A DNA stretch of 64,000 nt from contig CANLXN010000005.1 in NCBI GenBank assembly GCA_947495135.1, forward strand, positions 62,001-126,000. Direction: 5' to 3'. The notes under the pieces are model-generated. The model was not told where the DNA came from. It ran no database searches and saw only the letters and a list, made by a program, of their open reading frames with translations. Positions 1 through 8,770 of the stretch are shown here, in pieces. The position numbers were made by a program, and so were the translations under genes. The stretch is from an uncultured Flavobacteriaceae bacterium. GTDB lineage: Bacteria > Bacteroidota > Bacteroidia > Flavobacteriales > Flavobacteriaceae. Position 1 is the stretch's first letter. The number at the start of each line of letters is the position of its first letter.

Positions 1-210
1 TTCCACTTCCTATGCTTTTGTACTTCACAAGATGTTTAGACTCGCCTCCCGAGTCATCACCGCTATACCTTTTTTTGACAGCAAAATAACAACATTCACT
101 CTTGGACGACGGCATAAACCAGGCTCGTGTCTCGCTCTTTTTTATACGTCTTACCAAGCTTGAATATTGAACTCCACCAAGCAACAAAAAAAGGTAACAG
201 TGACGGCTCT

Positions 211-354
211 ATGGGAAGTAAATCTAAAATGAATCTTATGAAATCTTACAAAAACATCAAAAAGGAAGCGGAACAAAAGTTAAAAAAACAACAAAAGGAA
301 AACGCTCTGGATATAATAAGTAAATCAATAATTCAAACAAATATTAATCTTTAA
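211..354 (+). CDS. Possible small basic protein before ssb (uncertain)
   Basis: This is a 47-residue reading frame starting at ATG 211 and ending 10 bp before ssb. It is very rich in Lys and Gln (MGSKSKMNLMKSYKNIKKEA...), with a predicted helical, charged middle. The frame could be extended upstream to a GTG at 127, but that part looks unlike protein. I do not recognise it. The short spacing to ssb would fit a co-transcribed ICE gene, but low-complexity A-rich DNA can also give such a frame by chance. The 210 bases before it show no gene; an inverted repeat (GACTCG, 5-nt loop, CGAGTC) lies at 39-55. Confidence 0.3.
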   Translation: MGSKSKMNLMKSYKNIKKEAEQKLKKQQKENALDIISKSIIQTNINL

Positions 355-364
355 ATCTTTTATT

Positions 365-718
365 ATGAGTACGCTAAAAAACAAAGTACAGTTAATCGGA
401 AACGTAGGAAACGAACCCGAAGTTAAATCGTTAGAAAGTGGTAAAAAAGTGGCTAATTTTTCAATGGCTACGAATGAAACTTACAAGAATTCTAATGGGG
501 AGAAAGTGCAAAATACCCAATGGCATAATATCGTTGCTTGGGGTAAGATTGCTGAAATTATCGAGAAGTATGTCGGTAAAGGAAAAGAGGTGGCAATTGA
601 AGGAAAATTAACTTCAAGAAGTTACGAAACCGAGGCAGGAGAAAAACGATATGTTACTGAAGTGGTAGCAAATGAAATCCTGCTATTGGGTATCAAAGGC
701 GAAGAAAATGGCGAGTAG
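365..718 (+). CDS. ssb: Single-stranded DNA-binding protein
   Basis: This 117-residue protein is one SSB-type OB fold. Family landmarks are visible: the start MSTLKNKVQLIGNVG, then FSMATNETYKN, then TQWHNIVAWGKIAEI and VEVAIEGKLTSRSY-like strands. It coats single-stranded DNA, and on a conjugative element probably protects the transferred strand during entry and second-strand synthesis. It is shorter than chromosomal SSBs and ends EENGE, without the DDDIPF-type tip that recruits repair and replication partners, which is usual for element-borne copies. A strong hairpin terminator follows directly. The family call is secure; the role in transfer is inferred from context. Confidence 0.93.
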   Translation: MSTLKNKVQLIGNVGNEPEVKSLESGKKVANFSMATNETYKNSNGEKVQNTQWHNIVAWGKIAEIIEKYVGKGKEVAIEGKLTSRSYETEAGEKRYVTEVVANEILLLGIKGEENGE

Positions 719-730
719 TTAAAAAGATAA

Positions 731-766
731 AGAGGGCGCACCTGTGGAAAGTTTCGCCCTCTTTTT
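731..766 (+). terminator. Intrinsic terminator after ssb
   Basis: An 8-bp perfect stem, AGAGGGCG (731-738) with CGCCCTCT (755-762), is followed by a T run. It sits 12 bp after the ssb stop and before the RadC-like gene. Confidence 0.8.
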
Positions 767-794
767 CATTTATAATCACGTTAAGTTAATTACA

Positions 795-1244
795 ATGAGA
801 AACAAAGTTAATGAAATAAAAATAAGTTACGAGGGTGGTATCAAATCCAAAAATTGGGTACAAGTATCTACCTCGGCACAAGCTGCAGAAGTGCTTTTTG
901 AACATTGGGATAAAAGGACGATGCAATTGCAAGAGACATTTAAAATTGTACTCTTAAACAACAGCAATAAAGTAAAAGGCATTTGTCAAATTTCACAGGG
1001 AGGAATTGCAGGAACTTTGGTTGATGTGCGCATCCTTTTTGCAACGGTTTTAAAATCACTTTCCGTAGGTTTAATATTAGCACATAACCATCCAAGCGGA
1101 AAATTAGAACCGAGTGAAGCGGATATAAAATTGACCAAAAAAATCAAGAAAGCAGCATCCGTTTTTGACATCCGATTATTAGACCATTTAATCTTTGCAC
1201 CCGATGGCGATTATTACAGTTTTGCCGACGATGGGCGACTTTAA
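795..1244 (+). CDS. radC: RadC-like JAB-domain protein
   Basis: This 149-residue protein consists of the RadC/JAB1-MPN fold alone, without the N-terminal helix-hairpin-helix region of chromosomal RadC (about 225 residues). The metal-binding signature is clear near residues 95-110: AHNHPSG, then Ser and Asp in PSEADIKLT. The start MRNKVNEIKISYEGG at 795 was preferred over an earlier in-frame codon at 744, because the upstream residues overlap the terminator hairpin of ssb. Truncated RadC proteins are common on Bacteroidota plasmids and ICEs, but their biochemical job is not settled; a DNA processing or anti-restriction role is often suggested. The stop is 11 bp before the next small gene. Confidence 0.9.
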   Translation: MRNKVNEIKISYEGGIKSKNWVQVSTSAQAAEVLFEHWDKRTMQLQETFKIVLLNNSNKVKGICQISQGGIAGTLVDVRILFATVLKSLSVGLILAHNHPSGKLEPSEADIKLTKKIKKAASVFDIRLLDHLIFAPDGDYYSFADDGRL

Positions 1245-1255
1245 ATCTTGATACT

Positions 1256-1453
1256 ATGGTCTATATAAATTTTACAAATCTCGATAATGAGACGCAACAA
1301 AAACTGTTGTCTGATTCCAAGGAAGATGTTAAGCGGAAATTTGGAAATCAATTGAAACGATATGCCCAAGAAAATCATATTAGTTATGATACACTTTTGG
1401 AAGAAGAAGCGATGCGAAATTTATATTCTTACAATTTCGTTTTTAATATTTAG
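1256..1453 (+). CDS. Small hypothetical protein
   Basis: This 65-residue protein (MVYINFTNLDNETQQKLL...) starts 11 bp after the RadC-like gene and is followed by a strong terminator, so the two are probably one transcript. It is mixed charged and helical with no signal peptide, membrane segment or recognised motif. Position and codon use support a real gene. I do not recognise the family, though small proteins of this sort are typical between radC-like and mobilization genes of flavobacterial elements. Confidence 0.65.
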   Translation: MVYINFTNLDNETQQKLLSDSKEDVKRKFGNQLKRYAQENHISYDTLLEEEAMRNLYSYNFVFNI

Positions 1454-1474
1454 AACGGACTATTTTAACCTAAC

Positions 1475-1505
1475 AGACCTTTGAAATTTCAAGGGTCTTT
1501 TTTTG
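1475..1505 (+). terminator. Intrinsic terminator
   Basis: A 12-bp stem with one G-U pair, AGACCTTTGAAA with TTTCAAGGGTCT (1475-1498), is followed by seven Ts. It ends the radC-like/small-gene transcript and isolates the non-coding region that follows. Confidence 0.85.
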
Positions 1506-1842
1506 TTTCATTTTGAAATTCGTAATGAAATTTCCAATCCGTTAGAAATTGTTTTAAAATACCATTTTTCACTTCTTAAAAAATAGAGTTTTCTTTTTAA
1601 GCAGATAAAAAGCCATTACATTTTTGGATGTAATGGTACTTGTTTTTTGTCCCGCGTGCGGGACGAAAAGGAATAGCAAGAGGGTAACACGCTAGCGCGA
1701 TGTTTCATTTTTTCCTTTTCTCCGAAACCCTTATAAATAGGGCTTTTTGAGCCATTACTTGTTTTGAATTTTGATTTTTAAGCTCGGTTTTTTCTGAAAA
1801 AACGCCGTCAGCCCAATAAAATCAAGCAATTTTTTCTGAAAA
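1506..1842. other. Non-coding region with inverted repeats; candidate oriT
   Basis: No gene is visible here. It carries three dyads: CCATTACAT (1613-1621) with ATGTAATGG (1628-1636), 6-nt loop; GTCCCGC (1649-1655) with GCGGGAC (1658-1664), 2-nt loop; and the palindrome CGCTAGCG (1690-1697). It lies directly upstream of the mobilization accessory and relaxase genes, the usual place for an origin of transfer. The dyads would give the relaxase and its accessory protein their landmarks. The nic site cannot be assigned from sequence alone. Confidence 0.45.
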
Positions 1843-2241
1843 ATGGATAGAGGTTATGAAAAAGAACGATTTGAAAAGTTAGGAATTAAGGTTTCTGTGG
1901 CGCAGAAATTTAGACAATTCTGTAAAAAAATGTCACTATCTCAATCGATGACATTGCTATTAATGATTGAGTTTTTTGAAGAAAATAGCATTTCTCCACA
2001 CGAGTCTATTGGACCCAAAATGCAGACACTAGAATCTTTAATCAAGAAACGAATTAATGGTGTGATTGCCATTATGAAGGACATCGAGAAGAACCAAACC
2101 AAACCTACGGTTGCGATGATACAATCGCTATTTCAACAGGCAGAACCAGAACAAAAAAAGCTGCTTTTGGAAAAGGAAATTCCCAAAGAAAAGAACACCA
2201 TACGCTTTCGGGAAAAGCTAGAAACAGACAATGAATTGTAA
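1843..2241 (+). CDS. BtgA/BfmA-like mobilization accessory protein
   Basis: This 132-residue protein begins MDRGYEKERFEKLGIKVSV and is mostly helical, with a basic C-terminal half. It resembles the BfmA/BtgA family of Bacteroides mobilizable elements, small DNA-binding proteins that accompany the relaxase at oriT. The residues around KVSVAQKFRQFCKKMSLSQ suggest a ribbon-helix-helix-like DNA-binding start. It is 12 bp upstream of the relaxase and directly downstream of the candidate oriT, which supports a relaxosome role. Family assignment is from memory of the motif pattern and gene order. Confidence 0.72.
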   Translation: MDRGYEKERFEKLGIKVSVAQKFRQFCKKMSLSQSMTLLLMIEFFEENSISPHESIGPKMQTLESLIKKRINGVIAIMKDIEKNQTKPTVAMIQSLFQQAEPEQKKLLLEKEIPKEKNTIRFREKLETDNEL

Positions 2242-2253
2242 AATAAAACAGCT

Positions 2254-3282
2254 ATGTATATCACAATTACAGCTCAAAAAATAGGCGTAAATTACTCGCA
2301 AAGTTCAAGTGATTTTGTGGCGTATCTGGAGAAAGAAAATCAAGGATTGGAACAAGAAAAAATAGAACATTTTTTCAATCAATACGGTGATGAAATTGGA
2401 GCTGCAGAAGTGGTAAAAGATATTGATAGTAACACCGCAAAACTCAAAAAGAAAGAGCCCAAATTTTACTCAATTACTGTAAGTCCCAGTAAATATGAAT
2501 TGCGAAAATTAGAGAACAATCGAGAGGATTTAAAACGCTATACAAGAGAAATAATGAAGGACTATGCTGCATCCTTTAATCGTGAAATAAATGGTCGAAA
2601 AGTGACCGTGGATGACATTAAATATTATGCAAAAATAGAACACAAACGAACCTTTAAAGGAACAGATAAGCAGGTGCGAGAGAACCAACCTTATGCCACA
2701 AAAATTCTAAAATTAAAACAAGAAATACGCAAGATTGAACAGGGACAAGAAAATGGGAATGTGGAACGCTTAAAATTGAAAATAGGCAAATTGGAAAAAG
2801 AAGCTCCGCATCAACAGAATGGTATCAGAATAGTTCAAGGAATGAAAAAGGCAGGTAACCAAAGTCATATTCATATTATCGTCAGCAGAAAAGATATGTC
2901 TAATTCTGTAAGTCTATCACCAGGAAGCAAGTACAAAGCATCAGAGGTAATTATGAATGGTAAAATGGTGAAGCGTGGTTTTGACAGGGATTCTTTTTTC
3001 GCGAAAGCGGAACAAACATTTGATACCACATTTGGTTACAAACGAAACTATGCGGAATCGTACAAATCAAAGAAAGATTTCATTAAGAATCCAAAGCTCT
3101 ATTTCTCAACCTTACTTGGATTGCCAGCAAATGAAAAGGCGGTTGCTTTTAAAATTTTAGGAAAAGCTGGAGTGCCTATAGCCAGCATCCCAACTACTAA
3201 AGTACAACTCGCCTTAAAGACGATTAAGTATTTGAAACGAGGTGTAGATGTGGCAATAAAGGCTGGTTCAATCGGTATCTAG
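2254..3282 (+). CDS. Relaxase (BtgB/DUF5712-like)
   Basis: This 342-residue protein is expected to nick oriT and pilot the transferred strand. It shows the start of a Bacteroidota mobilization relaxase (MYITITAQKIGVNYSQSS), a KFYSITVSPSKYELRKLE segment, and the metal-binding HUH-type motif SHIHIIVSRKD near residue 206. A Tyr-rich stretch (DIKYYAKIEHKR, about residue 125) may hold the nucleophile, but I cannot assign it. The C-terminal 60 residues are hydrophobic and basic. It is 2 bp from the coupling protein gene, forming a mobilization operon. The palindrome TTTCGCGAAAGCG falls inside the gene at 2997-3009. Confidence 0.82.
   Translation: MYITITAQKIGVNYSQSSSDFVAYLEKENQGLEQEKIEHFFNQYGDEIGAAEVVKDIDSNTAKLKKKEPKFYSITVSPSKYELRKLENNREDLKRYTREIMKDYAASFNREINGRKVTVDDIKYYAKIEHKRTFKGTDKQVRENQPYATKILKLKQEIRKIEQGQENGNVERLKLKIGKLEKEAPHQQNGIRIVQGMKKAGNQSHIHIIVSRKDMSNSVSLSPGSKYKASEVIMNGKMVKRGFDRDSFFAKAEQTFDTTFGYKRNYAESYKSKKDFIKNPKLYFSTLLGLPANEKAVAFKILGKAGVPIASIPTTKVQLALKTIKYLKRGVDVAIKAGSIGI
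2997..3009. repeat. Dispersed palindrome TTTCGCGAAAGCG
   Basis: This is one of five copies of a TTTCGCGAAA-centred palindrome in the window (also 17674, 27362, 38549 and 41332). This one lies within the relaxase coding region. Confidence 0.7.
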
Positions 3283-3284
3283 TT

Positions 3285-4868
3285 ATGGATGGTTTGATTT
3301 TTAGCATAGCAATGTATACTGGAATGAGCTTAGTATTTTACAGCTTGTTCAGACTGACACGCTATGCTTTTACATTAAATCTGATTTTGATAGTGGGTAG
3401 TTTTGTCTTCTTATTTCATAATGAGTTATTCCTGTCGAGCTTCTTTCATTTTGTGTTGTATTTGGGCTGTCCACTTTTGTTGACCAATACGGTTATGTTG
3501 GTGTATTTGGTTAAGGATAGCAAGCCAAAATCAGGAGATACATTCCAAGTGCATTTTAAAACCAAAGGCGCATCATTTAAGGTAGATAATATCAAACGTG
3601 GGGCTTCAGTAATAGGAGCAGCTGGTAGCGGAAAAACAGAAAGTGTAGTGTACACCTTTCTGTCTCATTTTAGTGCTCATTCTTTTTGTGGAGTCATTCA
3701 CGATTACAAACATTTCGAAATTACCGAAATGGCATTTCCACTCTTTCAAGAGAATGGGGTGGATTTTAAGATTGTATCGTTTGATAGAATTTTTAATCGA
3801 GTGAATCCTGTTGCCCCTCGATATATGCAAACTGAAGAAAGCGTGAACGAAGTAGCTCGTGTCCTGATTGAAAACCTTTTGGAGCAGAAAGAAAGTGGAA
3901 GCACCGGAACGAGCAAATTCTTTAACGATGCTGCCGAAGGTTTAATCGGTGGAATGATTTGGAAGCTACGTACTTCTTATCCCCAATACTGCACCTTACC
4001 GCATCTCATAGCGATTTATCAATTACTTGACACAGATAGTCTCATTGCTTTTTTAAGTTCTAACACGACCTCTAGAGCGATGGCAGATGCTTTTATTAGC
4101 GGGAAAGATTCTGACCGACAAACTGCAGGCGTAAAAAGCACCCTGGCCAATGCGCTCAAAAAGATAAGCACCAAACGTATTTTTATGGTGCTTTCTGCAG
4201 ATGAGACACCTTTGAATGTGAATAGCGGGGAGCGACCTATGGTCGTTTCGGTAGTAAACAATCCACAATTCGAAACTGCGTATTCCCCAATCATTGCAAC
4301 CGTAATTCACACCATTACCAAGCAAATGAGTATTAGAGCTGCGAAACCTTCTTTTTTAATGATGGAAGAAGCACCCACCATTCGACTTTTGAATATGCAT
4401 CGTATTCCCGCGACATTACGGAGCTACAACATTGCTACCATTTATGTGATGCAGGATAAAATCCAAAACGATATGATGTATGGCGACAAGGCAAGTAAAG
4501 CCATTTTAAGCAATCTTTCTTATCAGTTTTTTGGAAAAGTAAACGACCCAGATACTGCCAAATATTACGAACGCTTTTTCGAAATCATTAAAAAGGAAAC
4601 TACCAGTGTAAGTCGCGGACACAATCTCAATTTTGACTCTCGCATTACCACAGGAGAACGTGAAGTTGCTAAAAGACGTGCTGATGTGTTTTTTAGATTA
4701 AAACAAGGTGAGTTTATCACTTTTGCTGATGGCGAGGATAAGAAAATACAGTTTAAACTCCTTAAGATTGTGAAACAATTACCATCTGATGCTATAGATT
4801 ATACTGATGCTGATTTGGATGAAAATTTTGAGCGGATTTATAGTGAGGTGAGGGGGATTTTTAAGTAG
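3285..4868 (+). CDS. VirD4/TraG-type coupling protein
   Basis: This 527-residue ATPase links the relaxosome to the type IV secretion channel. The first ~80 residues hold three hydrophobic segments (for example MDGLIFSIAMYTGMSLVFYS), so it sits in the inner membrane. A P-loop, GAAGSGKTES, lies near residue 110 and a Walker B-like FLMMEEAPT near residue 360. The RSYNIATIYVMQDKIQ stretch matches the sensor region typical of VirD4 and TraD proteins. It follows the relaxase by 2 bp. Downstream, transcription runs into the nuclease-like cargo gene after a 91-bp gap with no visible terminator. The family is clear; the exact subfamily name is not assigned. Confidence 0.9.
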   Translation: MDGLIFSIAMYTGMSLVFYSLFRLTRYAFTLNLILIVGSFVFLFHNELFLSSFFHFVLYLGCPLLLTNTVMLVYLVKDSKPKSGDTFQVHFKTKGASFKVDNIKRGASVIGAAGSGKTESVVYTFLSHFSAHSFCGVIHDYKHFEITEMAFPLFQENGVDFKIVSFDRIFNRVNPVAPRYMQTEESVNEVARVLIENLLEQKESGSTGTSKFFNDAAEGLIGGMIWKLRTSYPQYCTLPHLIAIYQLLDTDSLIAFLSSNTTSRAMADAFISGKDSDRQTAGVKSTLANALKKISTKRIFMVLSADETPLNVNSGERPMVVSVVNNPQFETAYSPIIATVIHTITKQMSIRAAKPSFLMMEEAPTIRLLNMHRIPATLRSYNIATIYVMQDKIQNDMMYGDKASKAILSNLSYQFFGKVNDPDTAKYYERFFEIIKKETTSVSRGHNLNFDSRITTGEREVAKRRADVFFRLKQGEFITFADGEDKKIQFKLLKIVKQLPSDAIDYTDADLDENFERIYSEVRGIFK

Positions 4869-4959
4869 TTAGTAAAAAATTAAAAGTCTTATTGTATTAC
4901 TTTTCTAGTTCATTTTGATATATTATAGGTTTCATTTACACACCAAAAATTCATCAAGA

Positions 4960-7900
4960 TTGAACATTTCTAAACTACATATTTTTGCAAGAAATACCGA
5001 TGCTACGGCTTCCTTACGAGGGTATCATTACCAAGTGTTAAAGACACTTGAAACTCTTATCGATAACTACAACGATGAAAAGGAGGATGAAATTTATTGT
5101 GATTTCGAAGAAGATATTTTCCAAAAAAACGAAATAGATGGCACTACCAAATTCAGGCAAATCAAATTATACTCGCGTAATTTTTCATTTAGCAGCGAAG
5201 AAATACGGAAGTGCTTAGTTCATTTTTTTATGCTTCACGTTAAAACAGATTATACTTTTCTGGAAAAAGAATTTGTTTTTGAAACGAACACAGCTGTAGC
5301 CGGTGTCCGAGGGAATAATGATGCAAAGTTACTACAAGAATGGCATAGTAACCAGGATAGTTTAAGTGATGAATTATCACAAAAGTGTGCTACGAAGGCT
5401 AAACAGATTATTACTGAATATATAGAGAAACAGATTGAATCTCTTAATAAAGACGATGATAACCGACTCGTTGAAGAGGCATATAAAGTTTTTAAAGGGC
5501 TAAAGGATTCAGATTGGATTGAGTTTATTAAAAAGATAAAGTGGGTTTTTAAGAATATAACATCCGACGAAGAATTCGCCACACTAAGGGAAGATATAGA
5601 AGATAAGATTCTTAATCTTCCGTTCCAGATAAATAAAGATAATCTGCCATCCGTTTTTGGCGAACTCCACACTTTAATTTGGGATAAGGCGACCAGTACT
5701 CAAATAGAAGCAAAAAAAATTACTCTTGAAGATATATCTGGAGTTCTTTTAGGGATATCAAATACTCAGGACAAATGGTATTGGGATATATATGAAAGAT
5801 GGAAGGGTGTTGAAAAAATTGAAGTTTTTAACCTCGGGCAGTTTTATGAGGTAATCGATGCAAGTAGACATTGTAGGGTCACTAATTACCTAACCAAACA
5901 TAAGAGCCAGTGGTTGGGACTTCTCAAACTATACATCAACAGTACTGATGATAATTATAAGAGGTTAGCTATTTATGAATATCTATGGCTTCTTTTACGG
6001 CCAATAGATAAACTCGAAGTTCCAGATGGAGATTTGACTGGCGAGGAGGAATACTTTAGGTATTATTTTAAGGATTTTGAGGCATTTAAAACAGCAAGAG
6101 AACTTGAAGATGCGCAAAGTCTGATGAATATTGCTGTCGCTGTTGGATTTATGGGTAAGACCAATCTTGAAGGAAAAGAGATTCAAGGTTGGTTCGACCA
6201 AATGCTCGAAACTTTAAAAAATAGAATTGATACAGAGACTGACCCTAGTAAATTGTGCCACCTACTTGAAAATCTCGCTGGGTATCATCTTTTCTTAAAT
6301 ACTAATAGAGATAAAAAGGATAAGAATGTTCAAGAAATAATTGAGCCATTATACCAAATTTTAGAGTTTCTTGAAAAAGCTGATTTCTATAATGTATCTA
6401 AACTGAGTTGGAGATTGGACGATTCTGTTGAGCTAATGATAGAAACCGGAGCAGAAGATAATATTGAAATTATAGACGCTCTATCAGATTATGGTGAAAA
6501 TCTTGGGCCATTTGTTGAAAAGCGAGATGGTAGTTTCAAGTCAGCAAAAGTTGAACTTAACAAAGGAGTTAAATATCTTAATAGTGATGTGCCGAGACTT
6601 TCGCTAAAAGCACTTGAAAGCTTTCACAAAGCAAAGTCTAAGTTTAAAAATGAAGAAAATTTTGAAGGGTATGTCTTAGCCCTAATCAATATTGCACAGT
6701 TATATTCTGGAATTGGAATGAATATGGCTGCCAAGTATTACGCAATGGGTGCTGCCTGGGTCTGTATTCACAAGGATGATAGAAAATTATTAAAAAGAAT
6801 TGCCGATGCTTTTGGAATAATTTTTTATGCTGATTTTAAGCAAGGTGCTTGGATGAATGCGATGGTGTCTTCAAAAGATTATTTGAGTGCTAGAAACGAG
6901 TTCAAAGGAACGCCACTCGACCCAGAAAAAGAAGAAATGCCTTTTAAGATTATGGCAGATTTGGCTCTGGTATTTCACTTAAGTCCCAGATTAGTTCCAG
7001 CACTTCAGGTAATGGTTAATTACGAAATTGATAGCTTAGGAGAATTAGGAAATGATTTTATTAGACCCGCTCTACTTAAGTTTGGAGAAACTCATCCAAC
7101 ATACCAGACATTAATACCTGCTTTAGAAAGACAGCATACTGATTTACCTCTAAACGACCTTGGACCTATAAGGTGGGTTCGTTTTAATGCTTTGGGAATT
7201 GAGTGGAAAATTTCGTTTCCTAATACCTATGAGTTTACACCGCAAGCTGAAGAGTTTTGTGCAATCGCCCAAATAACAATTGCTGAGATTGCTCTTTCTA
7301 AGTATGATTTTCATTTGATAAAAGGTAATGTAAATATAGAACTTGAAGCCTCGGAAGACTTTAAAGCGCCTGAGCAGCTACCTTCCAATGATACCATTAT
7401 ATGGAAAGCTTGGATAAGGTACTTGGACAGTCAGGATGGTCAGGAGATTGTACTAAATGTAGCGAGTTGTGTTACGGCCGTTAGAGTGGTTCTTAGCCGA
7501 TTGAGTCTTTTGCCTTTCGATGACTATGATGTTCTTTTCGAGACTCTGTTCAAGGAGTCGGATTTAGCTGATAAAACTAAGATTGAAGGGCTGTATCAAA
7601 GAATGTATAGATATGTTTTTAAACAACCTAGTTTTGACAGATTACATCGTGCAAGTTTTAACCCCCTTCCTCCATTTAATGACATTGACTTACCTAAAAC
7701 TAATAAGGTTATGGAATGGGAGAACTCCCTAAGTGAAAAATATGATAAAAAAACTTCGCTGAAGCATATTGAAGGTCGTTTCACCAAGATGAAAAATATA
7801 GGTCATATAACCATTTCTGAGCTAGTTAAAAACAAGAAGTTTATCAAAGTACTACATTCCCTTAGGGATGAAGGCTGGCAAGATTGGCAAATATTTCTTG

Positions 7901-8238
7901 GTATCACCAACTTTATCATTACAGATAAGTTGAAGAGGAAACTAGAAGGAGTGTCATTTGAAAATCAAGACGAGTCAGATGAGGCAGTACGAAATATTCA
8001 AAATCAACTAATGAAAATGGATGAAATCGAAATGATGGTGAAGTATCCAGTCGAGGCTTTCACCTCACAGATTTTTCGATTCCAATTAAACCATAATTTG
8101 ATTTTAATGCTTGATTCTTTTGGGCTTGCCAATCCAGCAAAATACCCGAATTTCAAAGCTGTAAAAGAGTTTTTGGATATTAGGTTCAATGTCGCTAACG
8201 ATGGTTCGGGAGAATTAAATCCATTTAAAGACATTTAG
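4960..8238 (+). CDS. Large protein with N-terminal DUF4297/Cap4-like nuclease module
   Basis: This is a 1092-residue, probably cytosolic protein. Residues 12-115 carry NTDATASLRGYHYQ, an acidic EEDI, FRQIKLYSRNFSFSSEEIRK and FVFETN, the pattern of the DUF4297/Cap4-type PD-(D/E)XK dsDNA nuclease module (acidic residues plus Q-x-K). The rest is long, helical and TPR-like around residues 545-650; I see no P-loop. No ATG is available. TTG 4960 is chosen because it gives MNISKLHIFAR, 11 residues before NTDA, exactly as in the homologous protein starting at 22211; another TTG lies at 4915. GNAT and PLD genes follow closely. A defence effector is inferred, not shown. Confidence 0.7.
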   Translation: MNISKLHIFARNTDATASLRGYHYQVLKTLETLIDNYNDEKEDEIYCDFEEDIFQKNEIDGTTKFRQIKLYSRNFSFSSEEIRKCLVHFFMLHVKTDYTFLEKEFVFETNTAVAGVRGNNDAKLLQEWHSNQDSLSDELSQKCATKAKQIITEYIEKQIESLNKDDDNRLVEEAYKVFKGLKDSDWIEFIKKIKWVFKNITSDEEFATLREDIEDKILNLPFQINKDNLPSVFGELHTLIWDKATSTQIEAKKITLEDISGVLLGISNTQDKWYWDIYERWKGVEKIEVFNLGQFYEVIDASRHCRVTNYLTKHKSQWLGLLKLYINSTDDNYKRLAIYEYLWLLLRPIDKLEVPDGDLTGEEEYFRYYFKDFEAFKTARELEDAQSLMNIAVAVGFMGKTNLEGKEIQGWFDQMLETLKNRIDTETDPSKLCHLLENLAGYHLFLNTNRDKKDKNVQEIIEPLYQILEFLEKADFYNVSKLSWRLDDSVELMIETGAEDNIEIIDALSDYGENLGPFVEKRDGSFKSAKVELNKGVKYLNSDVPRLSLKALESFHKAKSKFKNEENFEGYVLALINIAQLYSGIGMNMAAKYYAMGAAWVCIHKDDRKLLKRIADAFGIIFYADFKQGAWMNAMVSSKDYLSARNEFKGTPLDPEKEEMPFKIMADLALVFHLSPRLVPALQVMVNYEIDSLGELGNDFIRPALLKFGETHPTYQTLIPALERQHTDLPLNDLGPIRWVRFNALGIEWKISFPNTYEFTPQAEEFCAIAQITIAEIALSKYDFHLIKGNVNIELEASEDFKAPEQLPSNDTIIWKAWIRYLDSQDGQEIVLNVASCVTAVRVVLSRLSLLPFDDYDVLFETLFKESDLADKTKIEGLYQRMYRYVFKQPSFDRLHRASFNPLPPFNDIDLPKTNKVMEWENSLSEKYDKKTSLKHIEGRFTKMKNIGHITISELVKNKKFIKVLHSLRDEGWQDWQIFLGITNFIITDKLKRKLEGVSFENQDESDEAVRNIQNQLMKMDEIEMMVKYPVEAFTSQIFRFQLNHNLILMLDSFGLANPAKYPNFKAVKEFLDIRFNVANDGSGELNPFKDI

Positions 8239-8241
8239 AAT

Positions 8242-8745
8242 ATGACTATTCAATATATTTTGAAACCTCCCCTGCAGTTTTCAGATACCGAAAAAGAAGA
8301 CTTTGAATACTTGTTGGATAAGCAAGGACAGATAGATAAGGTTGAAGGAAAACTGGAGCGATGCTATAAAGTATGTCTTGTAAAACTAAACGGGGACTCT
8401 ATCGGAATTGGTGCTTTAAAGCAGGTATACAAATCACCTTTTGAATATTCTGGTGTATCTGAGATACAGCACAACTACAACTACGAAATAGGCTATCTGT
8501 TTGTTGACAATGAATCTATTAACAAAGATTACGGAAGCTTGGGTGTTGGTAAATATATTACACGCTTACTATTAAGCCAAGTAACTGGAGAAAATGTATT
8601 TGCTACTACGGAGTCCAATGATGAAAATCGAATGCTTTACATATTGAAATCTTTTGGTTTCAAGGTTTCGGGAAGTCCATACCTAGGTAGGACGACTAAA
8701 AAAAATATTGTTTTAATGACATTGGACAGAAAAAAGATAATGTAA
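8242..8745 (+). CDS. GNAT-family N-acetyltransferase
   Basis: This 167-residue protein has the GNAT fold. The core strand GIGALKQV is followed by YEIGYLFVDNES, the acetyl-CoA loop region GSLGVGKYITRLLLSQV (a Q/R-x-x-G-x-G/A variant), then FATTESNDENRMLYILKSFGFKVSG, the typical N-terminal-to-C-terminal arm of the family. It starts 3 bp after the large nuclease-like gene, so the two are likely co-translated. The substrate is unknown. GNAT proteins occur as toxins, as modifiers of partner proteins and as antibiotic-modifying enzymes; here an accessory or regulatory role in the cargo cluster is plausible but unproven. Confidence 0.8.
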   Translation: MTIQYILKPPLQFSDTEKEDFEYLLDKQGQIDKVEGKLERCYKVCLVKLNGDSIGIGALKQVYKSPFEYSGVSEIQHNYNYEIGYLFVDNESINKDYGSLGVGKYITRLLLSQVTGENVFATTESNDENRMLYILKSFGFKVSGSPYLGRTTKKNIVLMTLDRKKIM

Positions 8746-8770
8746 AAAAAACAAACTCGATTTTACATAG

